Positions 22,679 through 34,718 of a DNA stretch of 64,000 nt are shown here, piece by piece (position 1 is the stretch's first letter; every line of letters starts with the position of its first letter). The stretch comes from Hydrangea macrophylla. Taxonomy: Eukaryota > Streptophyta > Magnoliopsida > Cornales > Hydrangeaceae. A program made the position numbers and the translations under genes. The stretch lies in assembly GCA_033977485.1 (NCBI GenBank), contig CM066994.1:13513585-13577584 (forward strand), in the 5' to 3' direction. Below the pieces are notes generated by a model, which worked only from the letters and a program-made list of their open reading frames with translations, had not been told where the DNA came from and did no database searches.

Positions 22679-24987
22679 TGTAATACCCGTACCTGAAAAA
22701 TAAGATTAATGTGATATCAATGTGTGTTAATTAAAGATAATTAATGCATGAGATGTTTAACGGTGGGGTTATGAACCCACATGTGAAAAGTTGCTCAAAT
22801 GCGGGTACAGATGAAAGGTCTGTAAAAAGGACAGGACGGGTATAAATGTGGGGCCCAACGACGGTCTAATTAAAATAATTTGCATTTTGATGTTATTATG
22901 TGCTTATATGATTACTTGTTTAAATGCTTAGTGATATTATTATGTCTTATGATAGGAAAGGGGACCAATTTGGGTACCCATGTGAGGGCGTATTTGAATA
23001 AAATTGATAACTGGTAGGTTTATAGCAATCTCATAATTTATGTGGGACCACGTTTGGGACCCACGCGAAACTTAGATTAAATCCTTTTAGAAAAGATATG
23101 TAGTTAACGTAATTAACATGGGGGCTTCATAATAAAACTTAAAGAAAGTTGGAGGAGGTAAACATAATTACCGGGAATTTGATACAACACATATGCATGT
23201 GTTGATATGTGTCCTAGAGACACAATACACAGCTGGGTTCTCCAGAAATACAGAGAGAACGAGAGCTCGGGTCGGCGACGGAATTCTCGACGACGTTTCT
23301 CACCGTATCTTGGCCGTCCGGCGTCGGATTCACGAACCGAGACTGGATTTGGAATCGTGGAGGTAAGAGGATCACATGCACGTCCTTTATTTTCATTTTC
23401 GACAACGTTTTTACGGTAACCGTTCTTGATAAACGATGTTTATGATACCAAACCTGTGTAGGAATTACACCGGTGGAATTTGGGTTGGAAATTTGCTAGA
23501 AGTTGGAATTTCTAAGCTTAATTCGTTAGTAAATCGAAGAGGTGCGTGTTCTAGTCCCAAAATTGGGTGTTTAAATATGTTGATGTGATAATTGTTAGCC
23601 TAGAATGCTTAATCCATGTTTATGTTTATATGTGTTGTTGTAAAAAGCATGTCAAATTTATGAAATTGCTATGCTTATATGCTTATATGCTAAGTTGCTT
23701 AAATGTTATGTGGATCAAAGGGAAGTCAAGTAGTGACCACCATTTATAGGTCCCATATGAAAGGGATAGGAAGTCCTCAATGAATAGGACGTGGTGACGA
23801 CCACAATGAAATGTCGGTGACGCTTTCGGGGTCACAAGAGAGTGTGTGTTGTGCTATATGCACCAACAGAGTGAGAAATTCCGGGGTGAGAAGGACCCGG
23901 GGGTGGTGGTTTGAATTACTTGACTTTCCGGAGATCAATTTGTTGTTGTTTATAATGATTGTTGCTTTTGCATATTGAGCATTCCAATAGCATGATTAGT
24001 TCCCTCACTAAGCGAAAGCTTAAACGAAAATATATTTTCTGTTGTGGTTATTGAATAACCATCGCAGGTACGGCACGGGAAGAGGAGAGAAAATGATTCG
24101 CTCGACGGGTTAGGCGTGGAAGTTGAGTCCATGTGAATATGTTCATATGCCTAGTTAGTTTATGTTTCATATGTATCTTTTGTTGTCAATGTTTAAGTAC
24201 CTTGGGAGTTTGGAAGACTTGTAATATGCTAAGTTAGGTAATGTTGGTTGTTTATGCACCAAACCATGAGTTGTGTTTACAAGTTACAAGTCATGTATAT
24301 TGAGGAAGAATGAAGGAGGAAACTAGATAACTTTTGGTTGTAACTAAAGCTTGATTTCCCTTTGATTGTGTTATTTTGCAATTATTGGGAAACATTAGAT
24401 TTCCAATGATAAATCATGATCCATGAGAATGATTTGTGTGTTTAATTGTCAATCCATGCTTGGAAGATGTTGTGTTAATTTTTAGGAACATTTGGAAATG
24501 CTTTGAGAATGAGTTTTAATGGTTTCACAAAGTTTTGAGAAGTTTGGAACAAGTTTGGACTTGAAAAATGATGTTTTTAAGCAGTAGGGAGCTGTTCTGC
24601 AGAAGCCGGATCGATCCGGCCTTTCCGTGGATTGATCCGCCCATTTACGGGGTCATTCTGCTTCAAAATCAATGCGATGGATCGATCCGCCCTTTTCGCG
24701 GATCGATCCGCCCCTATGAAAACAAATTGTCAGCTTTTACAGAAACAAGCATAACTCTCTCTACAAAACTCGGATTCGTGCGCCATTTTTTGCGTTGGAA
24801 CCGGGACTCAAAGACCTATCTTTTGGTATAAAATTTTATATACCTTATTAATGACCATTTTTCCCTTGCATCTGATTTGTGCCAAGAAAGCTCTTTTATG
24901 GAGTCTAAAACATGTTTTTCTTCATGATTAGTGTATGGGCTTTGTTACACGTGTCCTAATCCGCCCGGGGCGGGTTGGGGTGTGAGA
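22679..24987 (+). mobile_element. Solo LTR of a gypsy-type element inside the Copia element
   Basis: 2309 bp starting TGTAATACCCGTACC and ending GGGGTGTGAGA, flanked by the duplication AACCC at 22674-22678 and 24988-24992. The Copia reading order resumes on both sides, so the insertion is younger than that element. There is no internal region or second LTR, so LTR-LTR recombination removed the rest. The last bases are GAGA, not the expected CA. Palindrome array D lies at 24608-24709. Confidence 0.88.
24608..24709. repeat. Array D: two pairs of GGATCGATCC in the solo LTR
   Basis: Words start at 24608, 24629 (GGATTGATCC), 24679 and 24700. Spacing is 21 nt within each pair and 71 nt between pairs. 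The word equals that of array A, and both arrays share CATTCTGCTTC between pairs. Confidence 0.9.
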
Positions 24988-27153
24988 AACCCAATTCCTA
25001 TGGTCCTTCTAAGATAACCAAAAACTCTAGAAATTGCCGTCTAATGCTCTCCACTAGTATTACTCGTAAATCGACTCAATTTACATACAGAAAATGCAAT
25101 ATCAGGTCTAGTACAATGCATAAGATACATTAAACTACCAATTGCACTAGCATATTCAAGTTGTGCAACTGCTCTACCAGAATCGTCACTTAACTTAATG
25201 CTTGAGTCAAATGAGGTATTAAATTCATTAATGATAAGGTGTTTGAATTTCGAAAGCATGTTCTCTATGTAATGTGTTTGGTTCAAAGTATAACCCCCAC
25301 TATGCTTTCTAACCTTGATGTTCAAAATATTATCAACTTCTCCAAGATCTTTCATTTTGAATTTAGAAATTAAATACTTCTTTGTTTCAAGTATGCCTAA
25401 CATGTTTGTACCTATGATCAACATATCATCTACATACAAGCATATTATCACACCATATTCTTTGGTAAACTTTGAATAAATGCACTTATCTGCACCATTT
25501 GGAATGAAGCCATTTGACAATATACATGAGTCAAATTTGTGATGTCATTGTTTAGGTGCTTGCTTCAAACTATATAATGATTTAATAAGCTTACACACTT
25601 TCTTTTCATTTCCAGGTAGAACAAACCCTTCAGGTTGATCCATATACACTTCTTCATTCATATCACCATTTAAAAATGCAGTTTTAACATCCATTGGATG
25701 GATCTGCAAGTGATAGATAGAAGATAACTCCATAAGAACTCTAATAGAGGAAATTCTGGCCACAGGTGCATATGTATCAAAGTAGTCAATACCCTCTTTT
25801 TGCCTATAACCCTTGGCTACTAATCTCGCCTTAAAATTTTGCACTTTGTGATCGGTGCCATATTTTCTTTTGAAAATCCATTTGCAGCCAATAGGTTTAG
25901 AACCTGGGGGTAAATCTACCAATGCCCAAGTGTCATTTCCAATAAGTGAATCCATTTTATCACTAATGGCTTCTTTCCATAATGCAGAATCTCTGGAACT
26001 AATGACTTCTGAGAATGTCTTAGGATCAGCCTCAACATTTAACACTAAAGGCATCTTATTTGTCACTTTGTTTCTATCTCCTTCTACTAGAAAGATTATA
26101 GAATCGGTTGAGACAAAATCTGGATGCAAACTTTTCTCTTTCCTTGGTCTCTTACTTCTTCTAGGTTCCTCTTTGGAAAACACATGATCTTTGACTTTAT
26201 TTGGAGATTCTAATCTCTGAAAATAGAGTCAAGATCAGAAGTTTGGGTCTCTACAACTTTAGAGTCTACATAAAATTTATCTTCGAAAAATTCAACATCA
26301 CAAGATTCTACAATTGTGTTAGACTCTAGATCACGAAGTCTATAGGCTTTGCTATGTTCAGCATACCCAACGAACACACTTCTTAGTGCTCTAGGACCTA
26401 GCTTAGTCCTCTTTGGACTAGGGATCCTATAGTATGCCAAACACCCCCACACTTTGAGGTATCCTAAATTAGGCTTTCTACCCTTCCATATCTCATAAGG
26501 ACATACATTTGTTTTCCTAGAAACAATTCTATTATGTAAGTGACAGGCGGTGTATAATGCTTCTCCCCACAAGTACATAGGTAACTTAGCATGCATTATC
26601 ATACAATTTACCATTTTCTGTTAAAGTGCAATTTTTCCTTTCAGCCACTCCATTTTGTTGTGGTGTGTAAGGTGCAGAACTTTCATGAACAATACTATGT
26701 TTTTCACAAAAATCGTCAAACTCATTTGGAAAATATTCTCCTCCTTTATCGCTCCTTAAAACTTTAATTTTCTTATTTAACTGATTTTCTACTTCAGCTT
26801 TATAAATCTGGAATTTGTCAAAAGCTTCATCTTTGGTCTTTAAAAGATAAACATTTGTATATTTAGAAGAATCATCAATAAACGTGACAAAATATCTTTT
26901 CCCATCGTGAGTTAAAACACCATTTAATTCACATATATCCGAGTGAATTATATCAAGAATTTATGAAGTGCTTTCAACACTAGGAAAAGGTTTCTTAGTC
27001 AATTTAGATTCTGCACACACTACACACTTGTCACAGTTTGAGTCATGATAATTAATAAAACTAAGTTTGCTCATTTTTTTATTGACCTAAAATTCAATTG
27101 TGCTAATCTACTATGCCATAAAGAAAAAGACTCAACAATATAAAAAGAAGCAC

Positions 27154-27189
<36 letters not shown>

Positions 27190-27578
27190 TCAATTTGAAC
27201 ATTCCATTACAACCATAACCCTTTCCAACAAACATCCCATTCTTAGTTAGGATTAATTTGTCGGATTCAAAAACAACCTGAAATCCTCTTTTACACACAA
27301 GATCAACAGAAACTAAATTCTTTCTCATATCAGGAACATGAAGAACATTCAAAAGAGTTAGAGTCTTCCCAGATGTAAAGTTCAGTTCAACACTGCCTTG
27401 TCCAACAACTTTAGTGCGGTCTTGATTTCCCATTTGGACCTCTTGCCCATCGACCACCTCATAAGCCTTAAATAGAGACTTATCCTTGCACACATGAGCA
27501 GTAGCCCCAGAGTCAAACCACCATCCAGAAGAGGTGTCTGCCATGTTGATTTCAGTCACCATGGCCACAAGGTTCTCT

Positions 27579-28421
27579 TCAACAATATTTGCAGAATTTT
27601 TTTTGTTTCTTGTTCGAACGACACTCCTTAGCATGATGACCCAAGGATCCACATTTATAACATTTGTCATTCTTTTTGTTCCTCTTTCTCTTGTTAGAAG
27701 CACGGTTCTTGGTTGAATGATTATGTTCCTTCTTTGTATGGCCCTCCACAATATGAACATTAGTCTTAGCGATTTCTCCTTTACCGTCTCGTTTACGAGT
27801 CTCCTCTTCAATTCGAAGATGCTTCTGAAGTTGTTCTAAAGAGAAATCTTCTACCTTATGCAGAAGTTTCTTCCTATAATCTTTCCAAGACGGTGGAAGT
27901 TTCGCAATAATTGCTCCAACTTGGAAAGATTCAGGAAGTTTAATGTTCATAACAGTGAATTTATTAACAATGCTCTGTAACTCGTGAATCTGATCGGGTA
28001 CAGATTTGATATCAACCATACAAAAATTGAAGTATTCAGAGATTAGAAATTTATTTGTACCTTCCTCTTGAATCTTATACTTGAAGTCCAGTGCATTCCA
28101 TATCTCTGTAGCAGAATTTGTTTCCTTGTAAAAATTGTATAAACTATTTGACAGCGCGTTCAGAATATGTCCACGACAGAGGACTGAATCTTCAACGCGC
28201 TTCAGCCTTGCGTCCTTTTGACTCTGTGTGTCTTCGCTTATAGGTTCTGGAAGAGGCGGAAGAGTCGGATCCAGAATGTAATACAACTTCATGGCAGTGA
28301 GAAAGAAAATCATCTTATCTTTCCAACGCCCGAAATTGCTTCCATCAAACTGATCGAGTTTGATAATTTCCTGATTCATTATCTTGGTAGAACACTTGGC
28401 TGTTTCTGCCTCCATTGCCAT
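27579..28421 (-). pseudogene. Copia gag (uninterrupted, but in a dead element)
   Basis: 280 residues starting MAMEAETAKC; the first two Met are both near the LTR. The N-terminus has FDGSNFGRWKDKMIFFLTAM, typical of Copia Gag (UBN2/DUF4219-like). A CCHC zinc knuckle CYKCGSLGHHAKEC lies at about residues 254-267. The frame ends just after it (CKYC, stop), and protease continues in another frame, so a frameshift has separated gag from pol. Only about 22 bp separate the LTR end from the start codon. Confidence 0.88.
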
Positions 28422-28443
28422 TGAAAAAATTATGTTCTAAAAT

Positions 28444-28668
28444 TGTTAGAAAAATAGAGATGAAAAACCAAACAAATAAAAATAGTGAAGGCTCAGATCG
28501 CGTCTAAGGATACTGTCTTTAGAACATAATTTGCCCCCACTTTCTTGAGATTGCTATTGGGTTACAAGCAAAGTTGTTCCCACGATTAAACTAAGCCTTT
28601 GGGTGAAGAATAATACTTAGCAATGACTGTTTTCTTCCTAACGAAATATCGAAACAAAAATACTGAAC

Positions 28669-28720
<52 letters not shown>

Positions 28721-29167
28721 ATTTGTCTCTGTGAGCGTTTTAAATTTTTATAGACTTGAAAAGCTATGAAACGAAGAGTCACATCCCATTCTGAAAAGTA
28801 TATGTATGCAACAGTTAAACGACACCTTTTTTTTCTTAGAAACGAAGTAACTGCAAATTTAAAACAGATAACCAATTAATTTGGACAGTTGATCAGTCTG
28901 CCCAAATTGACTGTCAGTTTATACCATGTGACTCTTTGAAAATTACAACCAATCACACACGCAACCAATTTTACCATAGCAAACCAAACTCTAAAATAGC
29001 ACCAAGGGTCACGTACAAGTCTTGGGACAAAGACTTTATAACTCACAGCTATATCTTTATAGCTTTTGACTATCAAACAATAAGAAAGTATTTATAGGCT
29101 TTATAGATTTAGTTTTATAGGCTTCAATAAAATAAATAAGTAAAGTAAAATAAATAAAATACAAACA
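28444..29167 (-). repeat. Copia 5' LTR (right)
   Basis: 724 bp, with a longer GA tract (28674-28717) than the left LTR. On the - strand it begins TGTTTGTATTTTATTT and ends TTTTTCTAACA directly before the gag leader. Confidence 0.9.
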
Positions 29168-29686
29168 GTTTGGTTAATAGATTTAGAGTAAGAAGACAAA
29201 TAGGAGACTAAAAAACTATTTTTCTTGTGCATTTTTTTCTCCATGGTTTAATAATATTTCAAATTGATACACGAGAAGAAAAGAGCAACAAAAGTTTCAC
29301 AAAACTTCTTTCACTTACACCTCCCATAGAGGTTGCAACTTGGACAAACTCGCTAATCTAACGTGGAGTGAGTTTGAGAAAAATCTTATTATTTTTTGGG
29401 TAAGCTTGGGTTAGAAATTACATTTGTTGACCTGCTATGAGGGTGTACCCAAAGACATCAAGAAAAGTCTAGTCCAATTATTTAAAATAGGAAAATCTTA
29501 ACATATGGCCTAAGGAACATGCTAAAAGTTTTAAAAAGCTTGTACATACAGGGATATTTTGGAAAAATGTGCAGGTACAAACCTCTTAAAGCTTGTTAAC
29601 ATGTGTCCCTTAGGACATCTATTAAGGGAACCCTTTAAAATAATACTGTATTTATCTATACACACACTACATACATGTGTAATAAA

Positions 29687-29884
29687 TAGGAGTGTAAGTA
29701 AACCGATTGGACCGATCGGTTCGGTTCGGTTCGACCGTATTTAAAAAATTCCATGCTGTGTAAAAATTGAGCCGAATCAAAATGTTACACTAAACTAAAT
29801 CGAACCAAACCAAACCAAACCAAATCGATCGATTTGGCTAAAAATTGGACCAGATCGAACCGAACCGAACCATTTTCACCCCTA
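29687..29884. mobile_element. hAT-type MITE, 198 bp (TAGGGGTGTA family, copy 1)
   Basis: Ends TAGGAGTGTAAGT...TTTTCACCCCTA, with long inverted GGTTCGGTTCGGTTC and GAACCGAACCGAACC arms. Flanked by GTAATAAA and GTAATAAG, 7 of 8 identical, the 8-bp duplication of hAT elements. Confidence 0.82.
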
Positions 29885-30023
29885 GTAATAAGTATAGCTC
29901 GAGTTGAACTTGTGAGGTAAAAGATCGAGCTCAGGCAAACTTGTGCAATCTGTGCTAAAAGTCAAACTGAGTATGAACAAATTTAAATCCAAGTCATCCT
30001 ACCCTAGTTGCAACCCTCTCCGC

Positions 30024-30227
30024 TAGGGGTGTATGAAAAAATCGCAAACCGCAAATCGACCAAATCGAAAATCGATTGGTCGATTTCTTAAATGTATATA
30101 CAAACTAAAATCGACCACAAAACCGACTGAATCCCTAAAAAACTGACCGATTTACACCCTTATTGGTCAGTTTTCAAACACCAAAAAAAATCGAAAAAAC
30201 TAACTGACCGACCGATTTACACCCTTA
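30024..30227. mobile_element. hAT-type MITE, 204 bp (TAGGGGTGTA family, copy 2)
   Basis: Ends TAGGGGTGTATG...ATTTACACCCTTA, flanked by CTCTCCGC and CTCTCCAC (7 of 8). The interior repeats AATCGACC and GACCGATT, unlike the CGGTTC arms of copy 1, so the two share ends but not arms. Confidence 0.8.
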
Positions 30228-30235
30228 CTCTCCAC

Positions 30236-31290
30236 CCACAAACACTCGTTTGTGTATGTATTTACTATTCATTATGTCTCAGTCTTTAAAAAAAAAAAAG
30301 TAGGTGCAATTTTGGTGGATTGACAAGGACATCAAGTTTAAGTAGCAATTTCATGGACCATATGATATCATTGATATCCAAAAATCCTGTACCTCATGTT
30401 ATTTCTAGATTGCAAACAAAAAAGAGTTTGGATGTTTGAAGTCAGAACCTTGAAAATATGAATGGCTTGTAAAAAATCTAGGGCAAACTACACTAACATC
30501 CCTGAACTATGATCCTTTTTTATTTATTTATTAATACCTCTTAAATTTTAAAATTGAACAAATTTACACACTAAATTATCTTTTATTGACATGAATTCCC
30601 CCTTTTTAAAACTATCCGTTATCAACAAAAGATGGTTCAAGAATGAGTCTGTTCAATTTTAAAATTAAAGAAGTGTTAGTATGAAACACAGTCATAATGG
30701 TACTCTGCCCAAGAATCTAAGACCATCTCCAATGGGTATGCTATACTTCATGCTATTGTCAAATTATAGCATGATCTTAAAAAATCTCTCTCCAATGGTA
30801 TACCAAAGCTCATGCCAAATTATAACAATGCTATATCCTGTGCCAAATTTGGCATGATCTTTGGTATTGCTATAATTTGACATGATATTTGGCACACCAT
30901 TGGAGATGTGATTTTGAAGGGTCATGCTATAATTTGACACGCCAATAAGGCAACATCTTAACTTTTTTCAATACAAGAAAAGAAATAGTACTTTATTTTG
31001 TATGTACCATTATAGCACATATGCTAAAATATAATATTTTTAGTAATATAGCAATATCAAAATATAAATTTAGCATGAAGAAAATAACATTTAGCATTAA
31101 AGATGCTTTAACTGATTTATTCAGGCACCAGAATCATCCAGAGCCACCGAGAACATGGATGAGATATATGTAGTTCTCTTGAATAGGTGGGCTATTTTAT
31201 GGGCCCCACAGACTAGTAATGTGTGGACTACCCATGACGTAGGGATCAATTTTAGATCATATGGACCCCCACATAAGAAGAGGGTGGGGA
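30236..31290. other. Intergenic stretch with MITE-like inverted repeats
   Basis: 30481-30700 has inverted ATTTTAAAATTGAACA/TGTTCAATTTTAAAAT arms. 30712-31105 repeats GCTATAATTTGGCAT-like words between ACCATCTCCAATGG and CCATTGGAGAT, a common plant MITE signature. Ends are not precise and no gene is visible. Confidence 0.5.
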
Positions 31291-31299
31291 TTTATTCTT

Positions 31300-31826
31300 G
31301 GATAAATTATAGTAACATCCTATCAACTATGATTCTATTTTAAATACCCTTAAGTTATAAAACTCAATAATTTGACTTTGTAGTTATTATATTTTTTTTC
31401 ATTAACACCCTCTTTGTTAAAATTCCGTCCAAAATATAATTATTTTTATATCGTGCGAGCAACATATAGTACTAAAATATTAACTCCATCATATTTATTT
31501 ATTTTTTCTTTGAGTCGTTGGAAATTTTGAGACTAAATTATCTTTCTTGCATACATAATCACCCTTTGTTATATACAAAATTTTATGCAATTTTGTTCTA
31601 AAATTTTCAATAACTCAAAAGAGAGACAAAAATGTCTTGTTGTTAACACTATTATATCATGTGTTGATACTATGGTACGAAATTATTCCTTTTTTTTAGA
31701 CGAAACCCTAACCGAAAGGGTGTTAGAGAAAAATTATAATAATTGAGGGCTCAATTTATTATGTTTTATACTTGAGGGGTGTTTAAAAAAAGGTCATAAT
31801 TGAGGGGGTGTTAGTGTAATTTACCC
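31300..31826. mobile_element. Mutator-type fold-back element, 527 bp
   Basis: Imperfect inverted ends of about 80 bp: GGATAAATTATAGTAACA on the left and, on the other strand, GGGTAAATTACACTAACA on the right. Flanked by TTTATTCTT and TTTATTCTA (8 of 9), the 9-bp duplication typical of Mutator-like elements. No transposase. Confidence 0.8.
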
Positions 31827-31835
31827 TTTATTCTA

Positions 31836-32604
31836 TCCTCTCTGTTTTTTTTTTTTGTACAAACTTCATATTCTATCTTCCAGAGAGTGCTCTTGTGGGC
31901 CCTCATTTGTTGAATAGACTGACGGGTTTTGTGGAAAAATGAGAGAGTTCCAGTTTAGGATTTGAGGCTTAAAATTGAATTACGAAATGATTGGGACTCT
32001 TAAGTTTGGCTATTTTTTATTTTAATTTTAATTTTTTTGTGAAATTCTAACTCTAATGATAAGTGGTTACATATGAGTCGATAAAAAAAAAAAAAAAAGT
32101 TATTACAAATGAGAAGTGAATTCGTTCGTTACAAGTTTAATGAAAAGAAATTCCTAATTTAATGCAATCTCCTACTTGAAATTTTACTGTCACTTCCTTC
32201 TTTTTCTTTTTTATTGAAAATTTTACTGTCACTTATTTGAACCATTTTGTTTTAGGAGCTATTGGAAAAGAATTAGAATTGGAAAATAATTAGAATTGAT
32301 TATTGGTTGTTTGGTTCATAACTATACCGTCTTTATATTCAAGCGTTAGTAAATGTCTTTCATTTGAACAACAGTTCATGCCTGATGTAAAATAAATTTT
32401 AAAGAACGTTTTATTAAATCACATGGTTCAATTTTAATCTCACTTTCTGGTTTTTATAGAAATTGAGGTTGTGTTTGTTTGGCATAAAATTAATTCGAAG
32501 GGCAATATGATCTATTTAGAAATGTTAAAAATTGGAGCGGGTTCAAAGGAAGTCTCACTTTTATCTCTCACTTTTATCTAGTGTTGAGTGTAACAATATG
32601 CTGA
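31836..32604. other. Intergenic stretch, nothing recognised
   Basis: AT-rich DNA without a plausible coding frame, repeat array or paired inverted ends. Confidence 0.5.
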
Positions 32605-32616
32605 TTTGATTAATAA

Positions 32617-32777
32617 TAATGTTAGGGGCACAAACACTTTATACAAATACTTACAAACACATTCTATCTCTCTCCTGGGTGGCACTGTGGGGTTTGAATA
32701 ATTTTAATGGACCCCACAGTGCCATTTATGAGAGAGATAGAGTGTGTTTATAAGTATTTGTGCCCCAAATATTACTC
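32617..32777. mobile_element. Mutator-type MITE, GAGTAATATTTGGG family (copy 1)
   Basis: 161 bp fold-back: the left half pairs with the right across GGGGCACAAA...TTTGTGCCCC and ATCTCTCTCCTGGGTGGCAC...GTGCCATTTATGAGAGAGAT. Flanked by TTTGATTAATAA on both sides, which includes a 9-bp duplication. Related copies lie at 56754, 57268, 62913 and 63808. Confidence 0.85.
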
Positions 32778-32856
32778 TTTGATTAATAACAAGTTGTGCG
32801 GCCTTTATTGAGTCAAGCATAGATTATTGTTTAATTGAAAAGTAGTTATATAACAC

Positions 32857-33086
32857 CAAGCGGGCGTTGCCTAAATAGTGTGATCTCTTTCTTCCCAATG
32901 TGGAGGGTTCGACTCCTCTAAAGGGTCTTTGCTTTCCTCCTGTTTATTTTTCAGTCAGAATAAGTAACCCTTGTTGAACTTTGGTTGTAGACCAATATGA
33001 GACTTTGGGGTTGGATTGAGATGAGTTGGGTTAAGGGAGTGTGCGTGTGTCTAGCCATGATCCAGAGAAGTATAAAAATTAAAATT
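32857..33086 (+). mobile_element. tRNA-derived SINE, 230 bp
   Basis: A-box-like TTGCCTAAATAGTG and a perfect B box GGTTCGACTCC (near 32910), the internal RNA polymerase III promoter of SINEs. Flanked by an 18-bp direct repeat starting AAAGTAGTTA at 32839-32856 and 33087-33104 with one mismatch, as expected for target-primed reverse transcription. The 3' end is A-rich. Confidence 0.82.
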
Positions 33087-33104
33087 AAAGTAGTTACATA
33101 ACAC

Positions 33105-34718
33105 ATCACTATTTCAAACTGATTTTTCTCCCAACAATCAAAACAGGGCTTGTGTTACCTTAGTAGTCTCTTTGACTAGGGTTATTAAATGATATGGTTC
33201 TTATATTCCTCAAAACACTTGGGCCGCATTTGGATGGCGGAGGCGGAATTGGACAATTAGTCATTTTTAAAAAATTACCTTCGAACTAATAAAACCATCT
33301 CCACCATGGTATAACTTAGTCTCTTATATGGGAGACTATTATTTTAAAATGGAAAATTAGTCCCGTGCTCCATAGCCATGCAAACGCCGGGCTATTCGAT
33401 TAAAATGGACTATTAGTTCAATCCTCTCGATCCATTGAGGTGAAGATGGTCTCGATCGATTGAAGTCATTTCGATCATTTGAGACTCAGAGTATTCGATC
33501 GATCGAAGTCGTCTTCTTTAAATTCTGGCAGTGAACATCTAGAATCTGTTAGAGCGTGTTTAGGTCATTTTAAAATGTCCAAAACGTGTAAAACATTACA
33601 TCTAAGTTATCGAGTGAGTTTGAGACTCGCTGAACATCGTTAAGGGTGTGTTTGGCAAACGTCAAGCTCCAAGCTTCAATGGCGGCTCCTCTTCTCTCTC
33701 TGTCTCGGCCTTTGTATCTCTCTCTCCGCTTCTCCTTCTTCTCTTCTTCTTCTTCTTCTTCTCTTCATCTCTGCCTCTCTCACAGAGTATATATATAGAG
33801 GATATATATGTGTGTGCGTGTGTATATATGTATATATGTATGGATGTGTATATATGTATATAATCCAATCTCTCTCTAAAACCTCAGCTTTTCAACAACC
33901 ACCACCCGCACACGAGATACATATATATATATATATATATAGGGAAAGGAAGAGGGCAGGTGGCGTGTCCAGCACACAAAACTGGGATAAGATTTCTGAC
34001 AAGTTCGATCGATCGAAGCAACTCCGATCACTGGAGAGCAGATCGACCATGTTCGATCGATTGAAAATAGTTCAATCGATTGAGAAAGGGAACCACGTCA
34101 TAAATGTATATCGGTAGTGTTTCGATTGCTTGAAACGGGGTTCGATCGCTTGAACAAAAAACTTCTCGATCGCTTTAAATAATTTCGATCGATTGAAAGT
34201 AAAACTTCAAGTATGAACAAGGTATTCATATAGAATCTCATGTATTATTATATACTTCAAAAATACGAAATATTATTATGTAATATGCTTGAGTTGGACT
34301 ATTATACAATGAAATGGCAAAGAGAAATCTGTTCCAACGAAACGGCCAAAAGAAGTCGTTGGAACAAACTGTTAACACTCTTTCGATTGATGTCCAAGCG
34401 GTGTAGTATTAGATGTTTGAGATTTCTTCTTTGTAAGTATACAACTTCTCATTAGAATATGTGGTGACCATTTGGTTCACAAACAGCTTAGCCTCACCTA
34501 TTTCGTCCCAAACAACCACCACTTTATCGCTTCGTCTTTCAACCGTTTCTCACTTGACTACTTCCTCCTACTACACCACTATGAGCAACCCAAAACCCAT
34601 ACTGCAAGTTAGTAGGAGTATATAAATTTAGCCTAAATTCTACTTACACTACTGTGAATGTTCTTATTAGCCATAGAAGGAGACTTTCTCAACAGCCTTT
34701 ATACATGATCTAAAATAA
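33105..34718. other. Intergenic stretch holding palindrome array C; probably LTR-derived
   Basis: No gene. 33297-33445 has ACCATCTCCACC and GGTGAAGATGGT as inverted ends. 33730-33950 is CT- and TATA-rich microsatellite DNA. The TCGATCGA-type words of array C occur before and after the microsatellites, which suggests one element split by later expansion. Confidence 0.45.
33428..34193. repeat. Array C: paired TTCGATCGATTGAA-type palindromes
   Basis: CGATCGAT cores or one- to two-base variants start at 33428, 33453/33472, 33496 and then 34006/34025, 34054/34073, 34123/34143 and 34167/34186. Within-pair spacing is 19-20 nt, and one pair-to-pair step is 69 nt. The word differs from arrays A, B and D. 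Confidence 0.8.

Larger units (their letters stand above)
22223..27640 (-). pseudogene. Copia pol (protease, integrase, RT, RNase H), broken
   Basis: Protease motif WWFDSGATAHVC near 27500, a frameshift away from gag. The pre-integrase stretch has LWHSRLAQLN next to a run of 11 Asn encoded by an ATT repeat (27153-27188). Integrase is recognisable to 26210, with stops in its core (26615-27070). Reverse transcriptase spans about 26180 to 25041 with the catalytic YVDDM motif and a stop near 25543; another stop is near 25040. RNase H ends at 22223 ([18 protein letters not shown] near its start). The solo LTR at 22679-24987 splits RT from RNase H. Some 2.3 kb must be removed to see the normal domain order. 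Confidence 0.88.
20890..29172 (-). mobile_element. Ty1/Copia retrotransposon, degraded, with 5-bp target duplication
   Basis: Target duplication GTTTG at 20890-20894 and 29168-29172. LTRs at 20895-21608 and 28444-29167. On the - strand the order is gag, protease, integrase, reverse transcriptase, RNase H, the Copia order. Several frameshifts and stops make it non-functional. A polypurine tract (AAAGTGGGGGAT on the - strand) adjoins the left LTR. No standard tRNA-Met primer site follows the 5' LTR. A solo LTR is inserted at 22679-24987. Confidence 0.92.

Noticed and set aside
29173..29678. Possible gene in the stretch after the Copia element
   Set aside because: Only short frames without start context or domains; AT-rich intergenic DNA.
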